Source of the DNA: Tannerella sp.
Lineage (GTDB): Bacteria; Bacteroidota; Bacteroidia; Bacteroidales; Tannerellaceae
NCBI GenBank assembly: GCA_031272455.1
Contig: JAISTS010000134.1
Coordinates: 1 to 46,639, forward strand
Length of the DNA stretch: 46,639 nucleotides
Reading direction: 5' to 3'
Positions within the stretch are counted from its first letter, which is position 1. The number at the start of each line of letters is the position of its first letter. Shown piece after piece: positions 18,295 through 27,386 of this stretch. The notes under the pieces were generated by a model. That model had not been told where the DNA came from and ran no database searches. It was given only the letters and a program-made list of their open reading frames with translations. Position numbers and translations under genes: made by a program.

Positions 18295-18852
18295 ATGTCA
18301 AGAATAGGAAAATTACCGATAAACATTCCGGCGGGAGTAACTGTCAATATCGACAGCGAAACAAATAATGTAACCGTCAAAGGTCCGAAGGGCGAACTCG
18401 CACAGGCAGTGAACCCGAAAATCAAGCTGACAATAGACAACGGCGTATTGAGTTTGACACGTCCCGACGACGAACGCGATTCGCGCTCGATGCACGGACT
18501 TTACCGCGCACTGCTGAACAATATGGTAACAGGCGTATCGAGCGGCTACACCAAGCAACTCGAACTCGTCGGCGTAGGCTACCGCGCATCGAACACCGGA
18601 CAGGTGCTCGAACTCTCGCTCGGCTATACGCACAATATCTACGTACAGCTGCCGAAAGAAGTCAAACTTGAGACGAAAACCGAACGTAACAAAAACCCGA
18701 TGATAATACTCGAATCGGCTGACAAACAGTTACTCGGTCAAGTATGTGCCAAAATCCGCTCGTTCCGCAAACCCGAACCCTACAAAGGCAAAGGTATCCG
18801 GTTCGTAGGCGAAGAAATACGAAGGAAATCAGGTAAATCTGCAGCTAAATAA
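18295..18852 (+). CDS. rplF: 50S ribosomal protein L6 (uL6)
   Basis: The 185-residue protein has two related alpha/beta domains: SRIGKLPINIPAGVTV and the VKGPKGELAQ turn in the first, and the conserved KPEPYKGKGIRFVGEEIRRK segment closing the second. It lies near the sarcin-ricin loop and factor-binding site. A perfect Shine-Dalgarno precedes it. Confidence 0.98.
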   Translation: MSRIGKLPINIPAGVTVNIDSETNNVTVKGPKGELAQAVNPKIKLTIDNGVLSLTRPDDERDSRSMHGLYRALLNNMVTGVSSGYTKQLELVGVGYRASNTGQVLELSLGYTHNIYVQLPKEVKLETKTERNKNPMIILESADKQLLGQVCAKIRSFRKPEPYKGKGIRFVGEEIRRKSGKSAAK

Positions 18853-18867
18853 TTAATAACTACGACT

Positions 18868-19212
18868 ATGGCAACGAAAGAAACACGAAGATTAAGAATC
18901 AAACGAAGCGTACGTAGTAAAATATCAGGCACTTCGGAATGTCCGCGACTGACGGTCTTCAGAAGCAACAAGCAGATATACGCACAAGTGATAGACGATA
19001 AAAGCGGTACGACCCTTGCGGCAGCGTCGTCGTTGAAAATCAGCGATAAAGCTCCGAAAAAGGAAATTGCCGCCAAAGTAGGCGAGAAAATCGCGCAAAA
19101 CGCCCGCGAGGCAGGCATCGAAACAGTAGTTTTCGACCGTAACGGATACCTGTATCACGGCAGAGTGAAAGAATTGGCTGATGCTGCTCGAAAAGGCGGT
19201 CTTAAATTTTAA
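18868..19212 (+). CDS. rplR: 50S ribosomal protein L18 (uL18)
   Basis: 5S rRNA-binding protein of the central protuberance. The 114 residues show [33 protein letters not shown] and the closing [24 protein letters not shown]. Its stop overlaps the first possible rpsE start (TAATG). Confidence 0.97.
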   Translation: MATKETRRLRIKRSVRSKISGTSECPRLTVFRSNKQIYAQVIDDKSGTTLAAASSLKISDKAPKKEIAAKVGEKIAQNAREAGIETVVFDRNGYLYHGRVKELADAARKGGLKF

Positions 19213-19217
19213 TGAAG

Positions 19218-19736
19218 ATGGCAGGAATAAACAACAGAGTAAAATCGACTAACGATTTAGAGTTAAAAGACAGGTTAGTGGCTATCAACCGCGTAACCAA
19301 GGTTACGAAAGGTGGTCGCACGTTCAGTTTCGCCGCGATTGTTGTTGTGGGAAACGAAGACGGCATAATAGGCTGGGGGCTTGGCAAAGCCAGTGAAGTA
19401 ACGACGGCGATATCGAAAGGTACCGAGGCGGCAAAGAAAAATCTTCTCCGCATCCCCGTCTATAAAGGCACCATCCCTCACGAACAGTCCGCCAAGTTCG
19501 GCGGAGCCGAGGTGCTGCTCAAGCCGGCATCGCACGGTACGGGAGTAAAAGCCGGCGGCGCTATGCGTGCTGTGCTCGAAAGCGTCGGGATAACTGATGT
19601 GCTGGCGAAGTCGAAAGGCTCGTCCAACCCGCACAACCTTGTAAAAGCCACCATAGCAGCGCTCAACGAAATGCGCAGCCCGCTGATGGTCGCCCGCAAC
19701 AGGAATATTTCGGTAGAAAAAGTGTTTAAAGGTTAA
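19218..19736 (+). CDS. rpsE: 30S ribosomal protein S5 (uS5)
   Basis: Double-stranded-RNA-binding protein at the mRNA entry site, involved in decoding accuracy. The start at 19218 ([18 protein letters not shown]) gives 172 residues and matches homologues; an ATG two codons earlier at 19212 overlaps the rplR stop and is an alternative. Landmarks are [27 protein letters not shown] and the spectinomycin-loop-containing first domain. The C-terminus is usual. Confidence 0.96.
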   Translation: MAGINNRVKSTNDLELKDRLVAINRVTKVTKGGRTFSFAAIVVVGNEDGIIGWGLGKASEVTTAISKGTEAAKKNLLRIPVYKGTIPHEQSAKFGGAEVLLKPASHGTGVKAGGAMRAVLESVGITDVLAKSKGSSNPHNLVKATIAALNEMRSPLMVARNRNISVEKVFKG

Positions 19737-19738
19737 TT

Positions 19739-19745
19739 GAGGAGG
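19739..19745 (+). promoter_or_regulatory. Shine-Dalgarno site of rpmD
   Basis: GAGGAGG, 9 bases ahead of the ATG at 19755. It decides the start against the in-frame TTG at 19737, which would otherwise lengthen the protein by six residues. Confidence 0.6.
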
Positions 19746-19754
19746 AACTTTATT

Positions 19755-19931
19755 ATGTCAAAAATCAAAGTAAAACAAGTAAAGAGCAGAATCAAATGCC
19801 CGCAAAACCAGAAAAGAGTGCTCGATGCGCTCGGTTTGACAAAAATGAACCGCGTGGTCGAACACGAAGCGACACCGTCAATTCTGGGAATGATAGAGAA
19901 AGTGAAACATTTAGTTTCAGTGGTAGAATAA
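19755..19931 (+). CDS. rpmD: 50S ribosomal protein L30 (uL30)
   Basis: A 58-residue protein, SKIKVKQVKSRIKCPQNQKR onward, with the uL30 core ALGLTKMNRVVEHEATPSILGMI. The start follows from the Shine-Dalgarno site and family length of about 58-60. It lies between rpsE and rplO as in most bacterial spc operons. Confidence 0.96.
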   Translation: MSKIKVKQVKSRIKCPQNQKRVLDALGLTKMNRVVEHEATPSILGMIEKVKHLVSVVE

Positions 19932-19959
19932 TAATTTAGAGCGTAAAATATTAAACGAT

Positions 19960-20406
19960 ATGAATTTATCTGAATTAAAACCGGCTCGTGGTTCGGTCAA
20001 GACAGCCAAAAGAATAGGACGTGGTCCGGGTTCGGGTCTGGGCGGCACCTCGACGCGCGGACATAAGGGCGCCAAATCGCGTTCGGGCTACTCGCGTAAA
20101 ATCGGGTTCGAGGGCGGTCAGATGCCAATCCAGCGTCGCCTGCCCAAGTTTGGTTTCAAGAACATCAACCGCGTAGCTTATAAAGCAATAAACCTCTCGA
20201 CGCTGCAAGAACTTGCAGAAAGCAAGAGCGTTACGAAAATCGGACCCGAAGAGCTGAAAACCTTCGGTTTCGTGTCGGCGGCACAGTTATTTAAAATACT
20301 TGGCAACGGCGAGTTGAAAGCAAAACTCGAAGTTACGGCTCACGCTTTCTCGAAAAAAGCCGAAGAAGCGATAACAGCCGCAGGTGGAACGATCATAAAA
20401 CTCTAA
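19960..20406 (+). CDS. rplO: 50S ribosomal protein L15 (uL15)
   Basis: The 148-residue protein has the Gly/Arg-rich extension GRGPGSGLGGTSTRGHKGAKSRSG near 22-45, which threads into 23S rRNA, followed by GFEGGQMPIQRRLPKFGFKN. The C-terminal globular part ends TAAGGTIIKL. A late assembly protein; secY starts 3 bases after its stop. Confidence 0.98.
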   Translation: MNLSELKPARGSVKTAKRIGRGPGSGLGGTSTRGHKGAKSRSGYSRKIGFEGGQMPIQRRLPKFGFKNINRVAYKAINLSTLQELAESKSVTKIGPEELKTFGFVSAAQLFKILGNGELKAKLEVTAHAFSKKAEEAITAAGGTIIKL

Positions 20407-20409
20407 GAT

Positions 20410-21753
20410 ATGAGAGCTGTTGATACAATAAAAAATATCTGGAAGATTGAAGACCTGAGGAAACGCATCATCACGACGCTGCTGCTGGTACTCATCTATC
20501 GCCTCGGCACGTTCATCGTGCTGCCGGGCGTTGACCCGCAAGCTCTTCAGGCTCTCTCGTCGCAGACAAGCGGCGGACTGATGGCTCTGCTCGATATGTT
20601 TTCGGGCGGTGCATTCTCGAACGCATCCATTTTTGCACTGGGAATTATGCCCTACATCTCGGCGTCGATCGTGATGCAGCTGGCAGCTATCATCATCCCG
20701 TCGTTCCAGAAACTGCAGCGCGAAGGCGAAAGCGGACGTAAGAAAATCAACCAATGGACACGTTACCTGACAGTTATCATCCTGATTTTCCAAGGATGGG
20801 CTTACCTGATCAACCTCGATGTACAGATGCGTTCGGCAGGAATAGTAATGTCGTCCGACCTCTGGTTCAAACTATCGTCGGTCATCATCATGGCAGGCGG
20901 CAGTATGTTCGTCCTCTGGCTCGGCGAGCGTATCACCGACAAAGGCATCGGTAACGGTATATCGTTCATAATCATGATCGGTATCATCGCACGACTGCCA
21001 CACGCACTGTTCCAGGAATTTATCTCGCGTGTCGAGGAAAAAACCGGCGGTCTGGTGATGTTCCTCTTCGAGATGCTCTTCCTGCTGTTCGTAATTGCCG
21101 GAGCTATCCTGCTCGTTCAGGGTACGCGCAAAGTGGCAGTACAGTACGCCAAACGTATCGTAGGTAACAAACAATACGGTGGCGCACGACAATATATACC
21201 GCTGAAAGTGAACGCAGCCAACGTGATGCCTATCATTTTTGCTCAGGCAATAATGTTCATCCCGATGTCTGTAGTCGGCTTTTTCAATAATACCGGCGAG
21301 ACAAACTCGTTCATTCAGGCGCTATCGGATGTACAGGGATTCTGGTATAATTTCGTATTCTCTTTACTGATAATCGCGTTTACGTATTTCTACACAGCTA
21401 TCACGATCAATCCGACGCAGATGGCTGACGACCTGAAACGTAACAACGGATTCATACCGGGCGTCAAACCTGGTAAAGCGACGAAAGAATACCTTGATGA
21501 GATAATGAGCCGGATAACACTTCCGGGTGCCATATTTCTGGCAATCGTAGCAATCCTGCCTGCTTTTGCACGAATAGCGGGCATCAGCCAGCAGTTCTCG
21601 CAGTTCTTCGGCGGCACATCGCTGCTGATACTCGTGGGCGTCGTTCTCGATACGCTTCAACAGGTCGAAAGCCACTTGCTGATGCGCCATTACGACGGAC
21701 TGCTGAAGTCAGGAAGGATAAAAGGACGTACCGGCTCAATAGCGGCATACTGA
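20410..21753 (+). CDS. secY: Protein translocase subunit SecY
   Basis: The channel of the general secretion pathway in the inner membrane. The 447-residue protein has ten predicted membrane segments, the plug region after the first segment, and the landmark GGIMPYISASIV-like element (here LGIMPYISASIVMQL, near 77-91). The cytosolic loop GTRKVAVQYAKR near 240 and the QADDLKRNNGFIPGVKPGK loop near 340 contact SecA and the ribosome. Its stop overlaps the map start (TGATG). Confidence 0.98.
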   Translation: MRAVDTIKNIWKIEDLRKRIITTLLLVLIYRLGTFIVLPGVDPQALQALSSQTSGGLMALLDMFSGGAFSNASIFALGIMPYISASIVMQLAAIIIPSFQKLQREGESGRKKINQWTRYLTVIILIFQGWAYLINLDVQMRSAGIVMSSDLWFKLSSVIIMAGGSMFVLWLGERITDKGIGNGISFIIMIGIIARLPHALFQEFISRVEEKTGGLVMFLFEMLFLLFVIAGAILLVQGTRKVAVQYAKRIVGNKQYGGARQYIPLKVNAANVMPIIFAQAIMFIPMSVVGFFNNTGETNSFIQALSDVQGFWYNFVFSLLIIAFTYFYTAITINPTQMADDLKRNNGFIPGVKPGKATKEYLDEIMSRITLPGAIFLAIVAILPAFARIAGISQQFSQFFGGTSLLILVGVVLDTLQQVESHLLMRHYDGLLKSGRIKGRTGSIAAY

Positions 21754-22535
21754 TGATTTATCTGAAAACAGATGAAGAAATAGCTTTGATGCGTAACGCT
21801 AATCAGCTTGTTGGTAAGACACTTGGAGAATTGGCAAAGCTTATCCGACCGGGTATTACCACACTTTATCTGAACAACATAGCAGATACGTTCATCCGCG
21901 ACCACGGCGCGACGCCGGCATTTTTAGGATTTGATGGCTTTCCGAAATCAATCTGTACCTCGGTCAACGAGCAGGTTGTACACGGAATACCCGCCGGCGA
22001 AACGATACTTCGCGAAGGCGACATCATATCAATAGACTGCGGCACAGTGCTCGACGGTTTCGTAGGCGACTCAGCCTACACATTTTGCGTAGGCGAAGTT
22101 GACGACGACACGAAACGTCTGCTGCGGACAACGAAAGAATCCCTCTACGAGGGCATACGGCAAGCAACTGTCGGTCATAGAGTTGGCGATATAAGTTGCA
22201 CCGTACAGGATTATTGCGAACGACGAGGCTACACGGTAGTCAGGGAACTTGTCGGACACGGCTGCGGGCGTAAAATGCACGAAGACCCCGAAGTCCCGAA
22301 TTACGGACGCCGAGGATGCGGACCACTGCTCAAAAACGGTATGGTCATCTGCATCGAGCCAATGATAAACCGCGGAAGCAAAAACGTGGTCGTCGAACGC
22401 GACGGATGGACAGTCAGGACAAAAGACCGGAAACGGTCGGCACACTTCGAGCATTGCATAGCAATACGCCGCGAAGGACCCGAAATCCTGTCAACATTCG
22501 AGTATGTAGAAAAAATAGTTGGAAACGAGATATAA
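21753..22535 (+). CDS. map: Methionine aminopeptidase, type I
   Basis: Removes the initiator Met from nascent proteins. The 260 residues carry the five metal ligands of the family: two Asp in IISIDCGTVLDGFVGDSAYTF (about 90-110), His in GHGCGRKMHEDP, Glu in ICIEPMIN and Glu in HFEHCIAI. It is translationally coupled to secY by a one-base overlap. Confidence 0.97.
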   Translation: MIYLKTDEEIALMRNANQLVGKTLGELAKLIRPGITTLYLNNIADTFIRDHGATPAFLGFDGFPKSICTSVNEQVVHGIPAGETILREGDIISIDCGTVLDGFVGDSAYTFCVGEVDDDTKRLLRTTKESLYEGIRQATVGHRVGDISCTVQDYCERRGYTVVRELVGHGCGRKMHEDPEVPNYGRRGCGPLLKNGMVICIEPMINRGSKNVVVERDGWTVRTKDRKRSAHFEHCIAIRREGPEILSTFEYVEKIVGNEI

Positions 22536-22538
22536 AAT

Positions 22539-22760
22539 ATGGCTAAACAGGCTGCAATAGAACAAGATGGCGTAATAATCGAAGCATTGTCGAACGCAAT
22601 GTTTACTGTCGAACTGGAAAACGGACACAGGATAACCGCCCATATTTCGGGGAAGATGCGGATGCACTACATCAAAATCCTCCCCGGCGATAAGGTGCGT
22701 GTCGAAATGTCGCCATACGACCTGTCTAAAGGCAGAATCTCGTTCAGGTACAAAAATTAA
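22539..22760 (+). CDS. infA: Translation initiation factor IF-1
   Basis: The 73-residue OB-fold protein binds the ribosomal A site during initiation. It reads [21 protein letters not shown] and later [23 protein letters not shown], with the closing [12 protein letters not shown]. It lies 3 bases after map, a usual Bacteroidetes position. Confidence 0.97.
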   Translation: MAKQAAIEQDGVIIEALSNAMFTVELENGHRITAHISGKMRMHYIKILPGDKVRVEMSPYDLSKGRISFRYKN

Positions 22761-22782
22761 AAACGAAAAAAACGATAAAACG

Positions 22783-22899
22783 ATGAAAGTAAGAGCATCT
22801 TTGAAGAAACGGACGCCCGAGTGCAAGATAGTAAGGCGAAAAGGGCGCTTGTATGTGATTAACAAAAAGAACCCGAAATTCAAGGTTCGTCAGGGTTAA
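22783..22899 (+). CDS. rpmJ: 50S ribosomal protein L36 (bL36), zinc-free form
   Basis: The ATG at 22783 gives a 38-residue basic protein starting [20 protein letters not shown]. Only one Cys is present, so it is the C- version that does not bind zinc, as in other Bacteroidetes. A longer open frame upstream is infA read in another phase and is rejected. Confidence 0.95.
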   Translation: MKVRASLKKRTPECKIVRRKGRLYVINKKNPKFKVRQG

Positions 22900-22939
22900 T
22901 CCTGTTATTTTATTGAGTAATAATAATTTATAAAATATT

Positions 22940-23320
22940 ATGGCGATAAGAATAGTTGGTGTGGATTTGCCACAGGACAAGAGGGGCGAGATAGCCCTGA
23001 CCTATATCTTCGGAATAGGACGGAGCACCTCGAACACGATTTTGAAAAAAGCAGGCGTTGACAAAGACATCAGAGTCAAGGACTGGAGCGACGAACAGGC
23101 TGCCAAAATCCGTGAAGTAATCGGTAACGACTACAAAGTGGAAGGCGACCTGCGTTCGGAGGTACAGCTGAACATCAAACGCCTGATGGACATTGGCTGC
23201 TATCGGGGCATACGCCACCGTATCGGCTTGCCGCTTAGAGGTCAAAGTACGAAAAACAACGCACGTACGCGTAAAGGGAAGAAAAAGACAGTTGCAAACA
23301 AGAAAAAAGCTACTAAATAA
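22940..23320 (+). CDS. rpsM: 30S ribosomal protein S13 (uS13)
   Basis: The 126 residues begin [26 protein letters not shown] and include [27 protein letters not shown] near the C-terminus, which reaches the P-site tRNA. It binds S19 and bridges to the 50S subunit. The basic Lys-rich tail is typical. Confidence 0.98.
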   Translation: MAIRIVGVDLPQDKRGEIALTYIFGIGRSTSNTILKKAGVDKDIRVKDWSDEQAAKIREVIGNDYKVEGDLRSEVQLNIKRLMDIGCYRGIRHRIGLPLRGQSTKNNARTRKGKKKTVANKKKATK

Positions 23321-23329
23321 TTAATTACG

Positions 23330-23719
23330 ATGGCAAAAAAAACAGTCGCAGCAAAAAAACGAAAAGTGAAAGTGGATGCGTATGGTCAAGCCCATATTCA
23401 TTCATCGTTCAATAACATTATCATTTCGCTTGCCAATAGCGACGGACAGGTAATCAGTTGGTCGTCGGCAGGTAAAATGGGCTTCCGCAGTTCCAAGAAA
23501 AATACTCCTTATGCAGCGCAGATGGCGGCTCAGGACTGTGCCAAAGTGGCATACGACCTTGGTCTCCGCCGTGTTAAAGTGTATATCAAGGGACCGGGAA
23601 ACGGACGCGAATCGGCAATACGGACTATCCACAGCGCCGGTATCGAAGTAATGGAAATCATAGACGTGACGCCGCTGCCGCATAACGGCTGCCGTCCGCC
23701 TAAAAGGAGAAGAGTTTAG
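23330..23719 (+). CDS. rpsK: 30S ribosomal protein S11 (uS11)
   Basis: Platform protein of 129 residues. Landmarks are [38 protein letters not shown] and the C-terminal [18 protein letters not shown]. It starts 9 bases after rpsM. Confidence 0.98.
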   Translation: MAKKTVAAKKRKVKVDAYGQAHIHSSFNNIIISLANSDGQVISWSSAGKMGFRSSKKNTPYAAQMAAQDCAKVAYDLGLRRVKVYIKGPGNGRESAIRTIHSAGIEVMEIIDVTPLPHNGCRPPKRRRV

Positions 23720-23740
23720 TCGATTATCAATTTTAAAAAT

Positions 23741-24346
23741 ATGGCAAGATATACAGGTCCAAAAACAAAAATCGCCCGCAAGTTTGGCGAACCGATATTC
23801 GGAGCGGACAAAGTTCTGTCAAAAAAGAACTATCCCCCCGGACAGCACGGCAACAGCCGTAAACGCAAAACGTCGGAATACGGCATCCAGCTGCGGGAAA
23901 AACAGAAAGCAAAATACACCTACGGAGTATTGGAAAAACAGTTCCGCAACCTCTTCGACAAGGCTTCACGCTCAAAAGGCATCACAGGTGAAGTGCTGTT
24001 GCAGTTGCTCGAGAGCCGTCTTGACAATATCGTATTCCGTATGGGTATCTCGCCCACACGCGACGGCGCACGCCAGTTAGTCTCGCACCGCCACATCGTC
24101 GTTGATGGACGAGTCGTAAACATCCCTTCCTATTCAGTCAAACCCGGTCAGATAATCGGCGTCAGGGAAAAATCCAAATCGCTCGAAGTGATAGGCAACG
24201 CCCTGTCAGGCTTCAATCACGGCAAATATGGATGGCTCGAATGGGACCAGAACTCGGTGAGCGGCAAACTGCTCCACCTTCCGGAGCGTGCCGACATACC
24301 GGAAAATATTAAAGAACAATTGATTGTAGAGTTATATTCTAAATAA
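23741..24346 (+). CDS. rpsD: 30S ribosomal protein S4 (uS4)
   Basis: Primary 16S rRNA-binding protein of 201 residues. It begins [20 protein letters not shown] and lacks the N-terminal zinc cysteines (C- form). The S4 RNA-binding domain [33 protein letters not shown] is near 88-120. In E. coli S4 represses the alpha operon; no equivalent site was identified here. Confidence 0.97.
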   Translation: MARYTGPKTKIARKFGEPIFGADKVLSKKNYPPGQHGNSRKRKTSEYGIQLREKQKAKYTYGVLEKQFRNLFDKASRSKGITGEVLLQLLESRLDNIVFRMGISPTRDGARQLVSHRHIVVDGRVVNIPSYSVKPGQIIGVREKSKSLEVIGNALSGFNHGKYGWLEWDQNSVSGKLLHLPERADIPENIKEQLIVELYSK

Positions 24347-24353
24347 TAAACTC

Positions 24354-25358
24354 ATGGCGATATTAGCATTTCAAAAACCGGAAAAAGTATTAATGTTGGA
24401 GGCGAACAGTTTCTTCGGAAAATTTGAATTCCGTCCCCTCGAACCGGGCTATGGCATTACCATCGGTAACGCCCTGCGCCGTATTCTCCTATCGTCGCTC
24501 GAAGGCTACGCATTCTCGTCCATCAAAATAGATGGAGTCAACAACGAGTTCGCGTCAATACCGGGCGTCATAGAGGATGTAACCAATATCATCCTCAACC
24601 TCAAACAGGTACGCTTTAAACGAACGGCTGAAAGCGACGACCTCGCGAAAGTAAACATAACCGTATCCGATACGGACGTGTTTAAAGCCGGCAATATCCA
24701 AAAGAAAATGTCCGGTTTTGAGATACTGAATCCCGACCTCGTGATTTGTCGCCTCGAACCGAAAGTATCTTTCAATATGGAGCTGACAATAGCTAAAGGA
24801 CGTGGCTATGTGCCTGCAGATGAGAATGGTATCGACCCTGCAATCCTCCCGCCCGACCCGACACGGATAGCTATCGACTCGATATTTACCCCTATCCGCA
24901 ATGTCAAGTATCAGGTTGACAACTATCGCGTCGAGCAGAAAACCGACTACGAGAAACTGATACTCGAAATCACGACAGACGGTTCCATCCATCCGAAAGA
25001 AGCGCTGAAAGAGGCAGCTAAAATCTTGATACACCACTTCATGCTCTTCTCTGACGAGAAAATCGCCGTCGAGACAATAGACCTGACGGGCGACGAAGAG
25101 TTCGACGAAGACGTCTTGAAGATGCGCCAGCTGCTCAAGAGCAAACTGATAGATATGAGCCTTTCGGTTCGTGCGCTCAATTGCCTGAAAGCCGCTGATG
25201 TCGAGACTGTTGGCGATCTCGTTTCGTTCAATAAAAACGACCTGCTGAAGTTCCGCAACTTCGGAAAGAAATCGCTGACCGAGCTTGAAGAACTGCTTCA
25301 GAAAAACAACTTGGTGTTCGGGATGGATATTTCAAGGTATAAATTAGATAAAGATTAA
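24354..25358 (+). CDS. rpoA: RNA polymerase alpha subunit
   Basis: Assembles the core polymerase and contacts activators and promoter DNA. The 334-residue protein has the N-terminal dimerisation domain with [26 protein letters not shown] near 24-49, and the C-terminal domain with [21 protein letters not shown] and the [19 protein letters not shown] helix-hairpin-helix (about 260-310). Both domains are intact. It lies 7 bases after rpsD and 9 before rplQ. Confidence 0.98.
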   Translation: MAILAFQKPEKVLMLEANSFFGKFEFRPLEPGYGITIGNALRRILLSSLEGYAFSSIKIDGVNNEFASIPGVIEDVTNIILNLKQVRFKRTAESDDLAKVNITVSDTDVFKAGNIQKKMSGFEILNPDLVICRLEPKVSFNMELTIAKGRGYVPADENGIDPAILPPDPTRIAIDSIFTPIRNVKYQVDNYRVEQKTDYEKLILEITTDGSIHPKEALKEAAKILIHHFMLFSDEKIAVETIDLTGDEEFDEDVLKMRQLLKSKLIDMSLSVRALNCLKAADVETVGDLVSFNKNDLLKFRNFGKKSLTELEELLQKNNLVFGMDISRYKLDKD

Positions 25359-25367
25359 CATACTAAG

Positions 25368-26096
25368 ATGAGACATAATAAGAAAATCAATCATTTAAGC
25401 CGTACGCACTCGCACCGCATCGCTATGTTGTCGAATATGGCGTCGTCGCTGATACTGCACAAACGGATTTTTACTACAACGGCAAAAGCCAAAGCGCTGC
25501 GCAAATACGTCGAGCCGCTGATTACCAAATCAAAAGAACAGTCGCGCACATCGGAACAAATGATGCACCAGCGTCGTGTAGTCTTTGCCGAGCTGCAAAA
25601 TAAATATGCTGTAACAGAGCTGTTTAAGGTCGTTGCCGAAAAGATCGGCGACCGTCCGGGCGGTTATACGCGCATCATCAAAACAGGAAATCGGCTGGGC
25701 GACAACGCTGCTATGTGCTTTATCGAACTCGTTGATTTCAACGAAAATATGCTGAAAGAGACCAAGAAAGCGGCTAAAACACGTCGTTCGCGTCGCGGTG
25801 GCGGCAAGAAAGCCGAAGCTGAAACAACGACAGCGGCAACTCCGGCTCTGGAAAAGAAACCGAAAGCTAAAGCCGTTGAGGAAGTTGTCGAGACAGTAAC
25901 CGAAGCGCCTGAAACTGCAGTCGATGAGCCGGTAGAGGCAGTAGCCGAAACAGTAGAAGCTGTCGAAACTCCTGTCGCTGAACCTGTTGCTGAAGAAGCA
26001 GTTGAGGCTGTGGCAGAAGTCGTTGCAGAAGAGGCTACGCCCGCAGCGGACACTCCCGCCGAGGCAGAAGCAGCAGAAGAAGAAAAGAAGGATTGA
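25368..26096 (+). CDS. rplQ: 50S ribosomal protein L17 (bL17) with long acidic tail
   Basis: Residues 1-125 are a standard bL17 ([17 protein letters not shown], then [21 protein letters not shown]). A basic linker [16 protein letters not shown] follows. Residues of about 150-242 are a low-complexity tail built almost only of Ala, Glu, Val, Pro and Thr, strongly acidic. Bacteroidetes L17 often has such a tail, but this one is nearly as long as the core. It would be disordered on the ribosome surface near the tunnel exit. It is the last gene of the operon, followed by a strong terminator. Confidence 0.95.
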   Translation: MRHNKKINHLSRTHSHRIAMLSNMASSLILHKRIFTTTAKAKALRKYVEPLITKSKEQSRTSEQMMHQRRVVFAELQNKYAVTELFKVVAEKIGDRPGGYTRIIKTGNRLGDNAAMCFIELVDFNENMLKETKKAAKTRRSRRGGGKKAEAETTTAATPALEKKPKAKAVEEVVETVTEAPETAVDEPVEAVAETVEAVETPVAEPVAEEAVEAVAEVVAEEATPAADTPAEAEAAEEEKKD

Positions 26097-26138
26097 CGCA
26101 GAGAAACGGGTTTCAAACCCCGTATCGCGTCAGCATAT

Positions 26139-26195
26139 AACCCTTATCCACTTGATTATCAGACCGACGATGTCAGCGGATAAGGGTTTTTTGTG
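26139..26195 (+). terminator. Intrinsic terminator of the ribosomal operon
   Basis: AACCCTTATCC (26139-26149) pairs with GGATAAGGGTT (26178-26188), an 11 bp perfect stem, followed by a T-run. The loop is long (28 bases). It lies 43 bases after rplQ. Confidence 0.8.
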
Positions 26196-26249
26196 CCCTG
26201 TTACTTCGTCCGTTGTCCGGATTGCGAGACGGGATGGCAGGAAAGAAAC

Positions 26250-26279
26250 GAGGCTGCCTGCATTAACACGGACAGCCTC
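26250..26279 (-). terminator. Probable terminator of the exbB-exbD operon
   Basis: GAGGCTG (26250-26256) pairs with CAGCCTC (26273-26279). On the minus strand it is followed by CGTTTCTTTCC, a moderately T-rich run, and it lies about 30 bases after the last exbD stop. Confidence 0.55.
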
Positions 26280-26310
26280 ATCTCAATGAATTTACGCTAT
26301 ATTTTCGTTA

Positions 26311-26778
26311 TTATTCCACCTTCTTGCGGGCTGAATAATTGATTTTCAATGCGTAAGCTTTACGTAACGCTTGTTTGAGGTCGGTAACCAAACCCATCTT
26401 TGTCTCGTAATCGCCTTTGATGGATACAGTCATAAATGGTTGGTCTTCCTCTTTCATACTCGACTTTTCCTGAGCTATGTAGTTCCCGACTTCGGATACT
26501 TCGGCAAACTGGTCGTTGAGCTGGAGGCGTGGTTCGGAACCCATCTTGGCTACAAATTCAGCCGTAGGTTTGCCGACATAGATAAACGTTACCAGCGATT
26601 TCTTTTCCAGTTTCTGAAGCTCCGTAGCCTGAGGCACCCTGAACTGCACTTTGAGGGTTACTTCGCGCATCGACGTAACCATCATGAAAAAGAACAGGAT
26701 GGCAAACACAAGGTCAGGCAAGGATGAGGTGTTGAGTTCGGGCATTTCGCGCCCGCCGGTTTTATTAAACTTTCCCAT
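26311..26778 (-). CDS. ExbD/TolR-type biopolymer transport protein (second copy)
   Basis: The 155-residue protein has a short cytosolic N-terminus (GKFNKTGGREMPELNTSS), a single membrane segment near 20-37 starting with the Asp of SLPDLVFAILFF that is the proton-path residue of ExbD proteins, and a periplasmic domain. With ExbB it forms the proton-driven motor for TonB. Its start overlaps the stop of the preceding exbD by one base. Two different exbD genes in tandem are usual in Bacteroidales. Confidence 0.88.
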   Translation of the reverse strand: MGKFNKTGGREMPELNTSSLPDLVFAILFFFMMVTSMREVTLKVQFRVPQATELQKLEKKSLVTFIYVGKPTAEFVAKMGSEPRLQLNDQFAEVSEVGNYIAQEKSSMKEEDQPFMTVSIKGDYETKMGLVTDLKQALRKAYALKINYSARKKVE

Positions 26779-27368
26779 TATTTCTTATCTCCATAATTTT
26801 TAGGTTCTGCTTCCGATATCTTTTGAGGATATATCATCTGAACGGCTTTCTGCTGCTCTTCTTCAAGCTCGGCAAAGGTCTTGTTCCATTTGGCTTTCGA
26901 CACTTCGTCGCGCAATTCGTTATAAGCAGCCGCCAGTTCGTTCTGAACGTCAATATATGCCTGATACTTGGTGCCTCGGTCGTTCTGCAGCGAGATGACG
27001 TGAGGCTTGCTCGTCTTCATCATTCCGAAGAACGGCACATCCTCTTCGGCTTTCTCCGGCAGGCTCGCGTCTTCGTTACGATTGGCAATAAATTCTTTTG
27101 CCTTCTCTTTCAGATTTCTAAGCTCCATGTACTCGCCTCCGCAGAGGATTTGATTGTCCATATTTATCAGGATCGTCAGGATATTCCTCTTCTTGATATC
27201 GACTTCTTCCGTTTTTTTCTCGTTCTCAGGTGGCGGAGGCAGACGCCTTGCCAAGCCCTGGTCAGTGTCCATTGACGTGGTCAACAGGAAGAACAGGAGC
27301 AACATGAAAGCGATGTCGGCAGAGGATGAACCGTTGATTCCGGGTACTTTTCTCTTCTTTTTAGCCAT
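26778..27368 (-). CDS. ExbD/TolR-type biopolymer transport protein (first copy)
   Basis: The 196-residue protein has the cytosolic start AKKKRKVPGINGSSS, then SADIAFMLLLFFLLTTSM, a single membrane segment with the key Asp (about residue 18). A longer periplasmic domain follows, Pro-rich just outside the membrane (RRLPPPPENEK) and partly coiled-coil (ELAAAYNELRDEVSKAKWNK). It would partner ExbB and the second ExbD. It follows the unknown membrane protein by 18 bases. Confidence 0.88.
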   Translation of the reverse strand: MAKKKRKVPGINGSSSADIAFMLLLFFLLTTSMDTDQGLARRLPPPPENEKKTEEVDIKKRNILTILINMDNQILCGGEYMELRNLKEKAKEFIANRNEDASLPEKAEEDVPFFGMMKTSKPHVISLQNDRGTKYQAYIDVQNELAAAYNELRDEVSKAKWNKTFAELEEEQQKAVQMIYPQKISEAEPKNYGDKK

Positions 27369-27386
27369 GTTCGTTTCGCTTTAAGT

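Noticed and set aside
25664..26116. 150-codon minus-strand frame of Ala/Ser/Thr opposite the L17 tail
   Set aside because: It is the mirror of the repetitive Ala/Glu-rich tail, with no start context or promoter.
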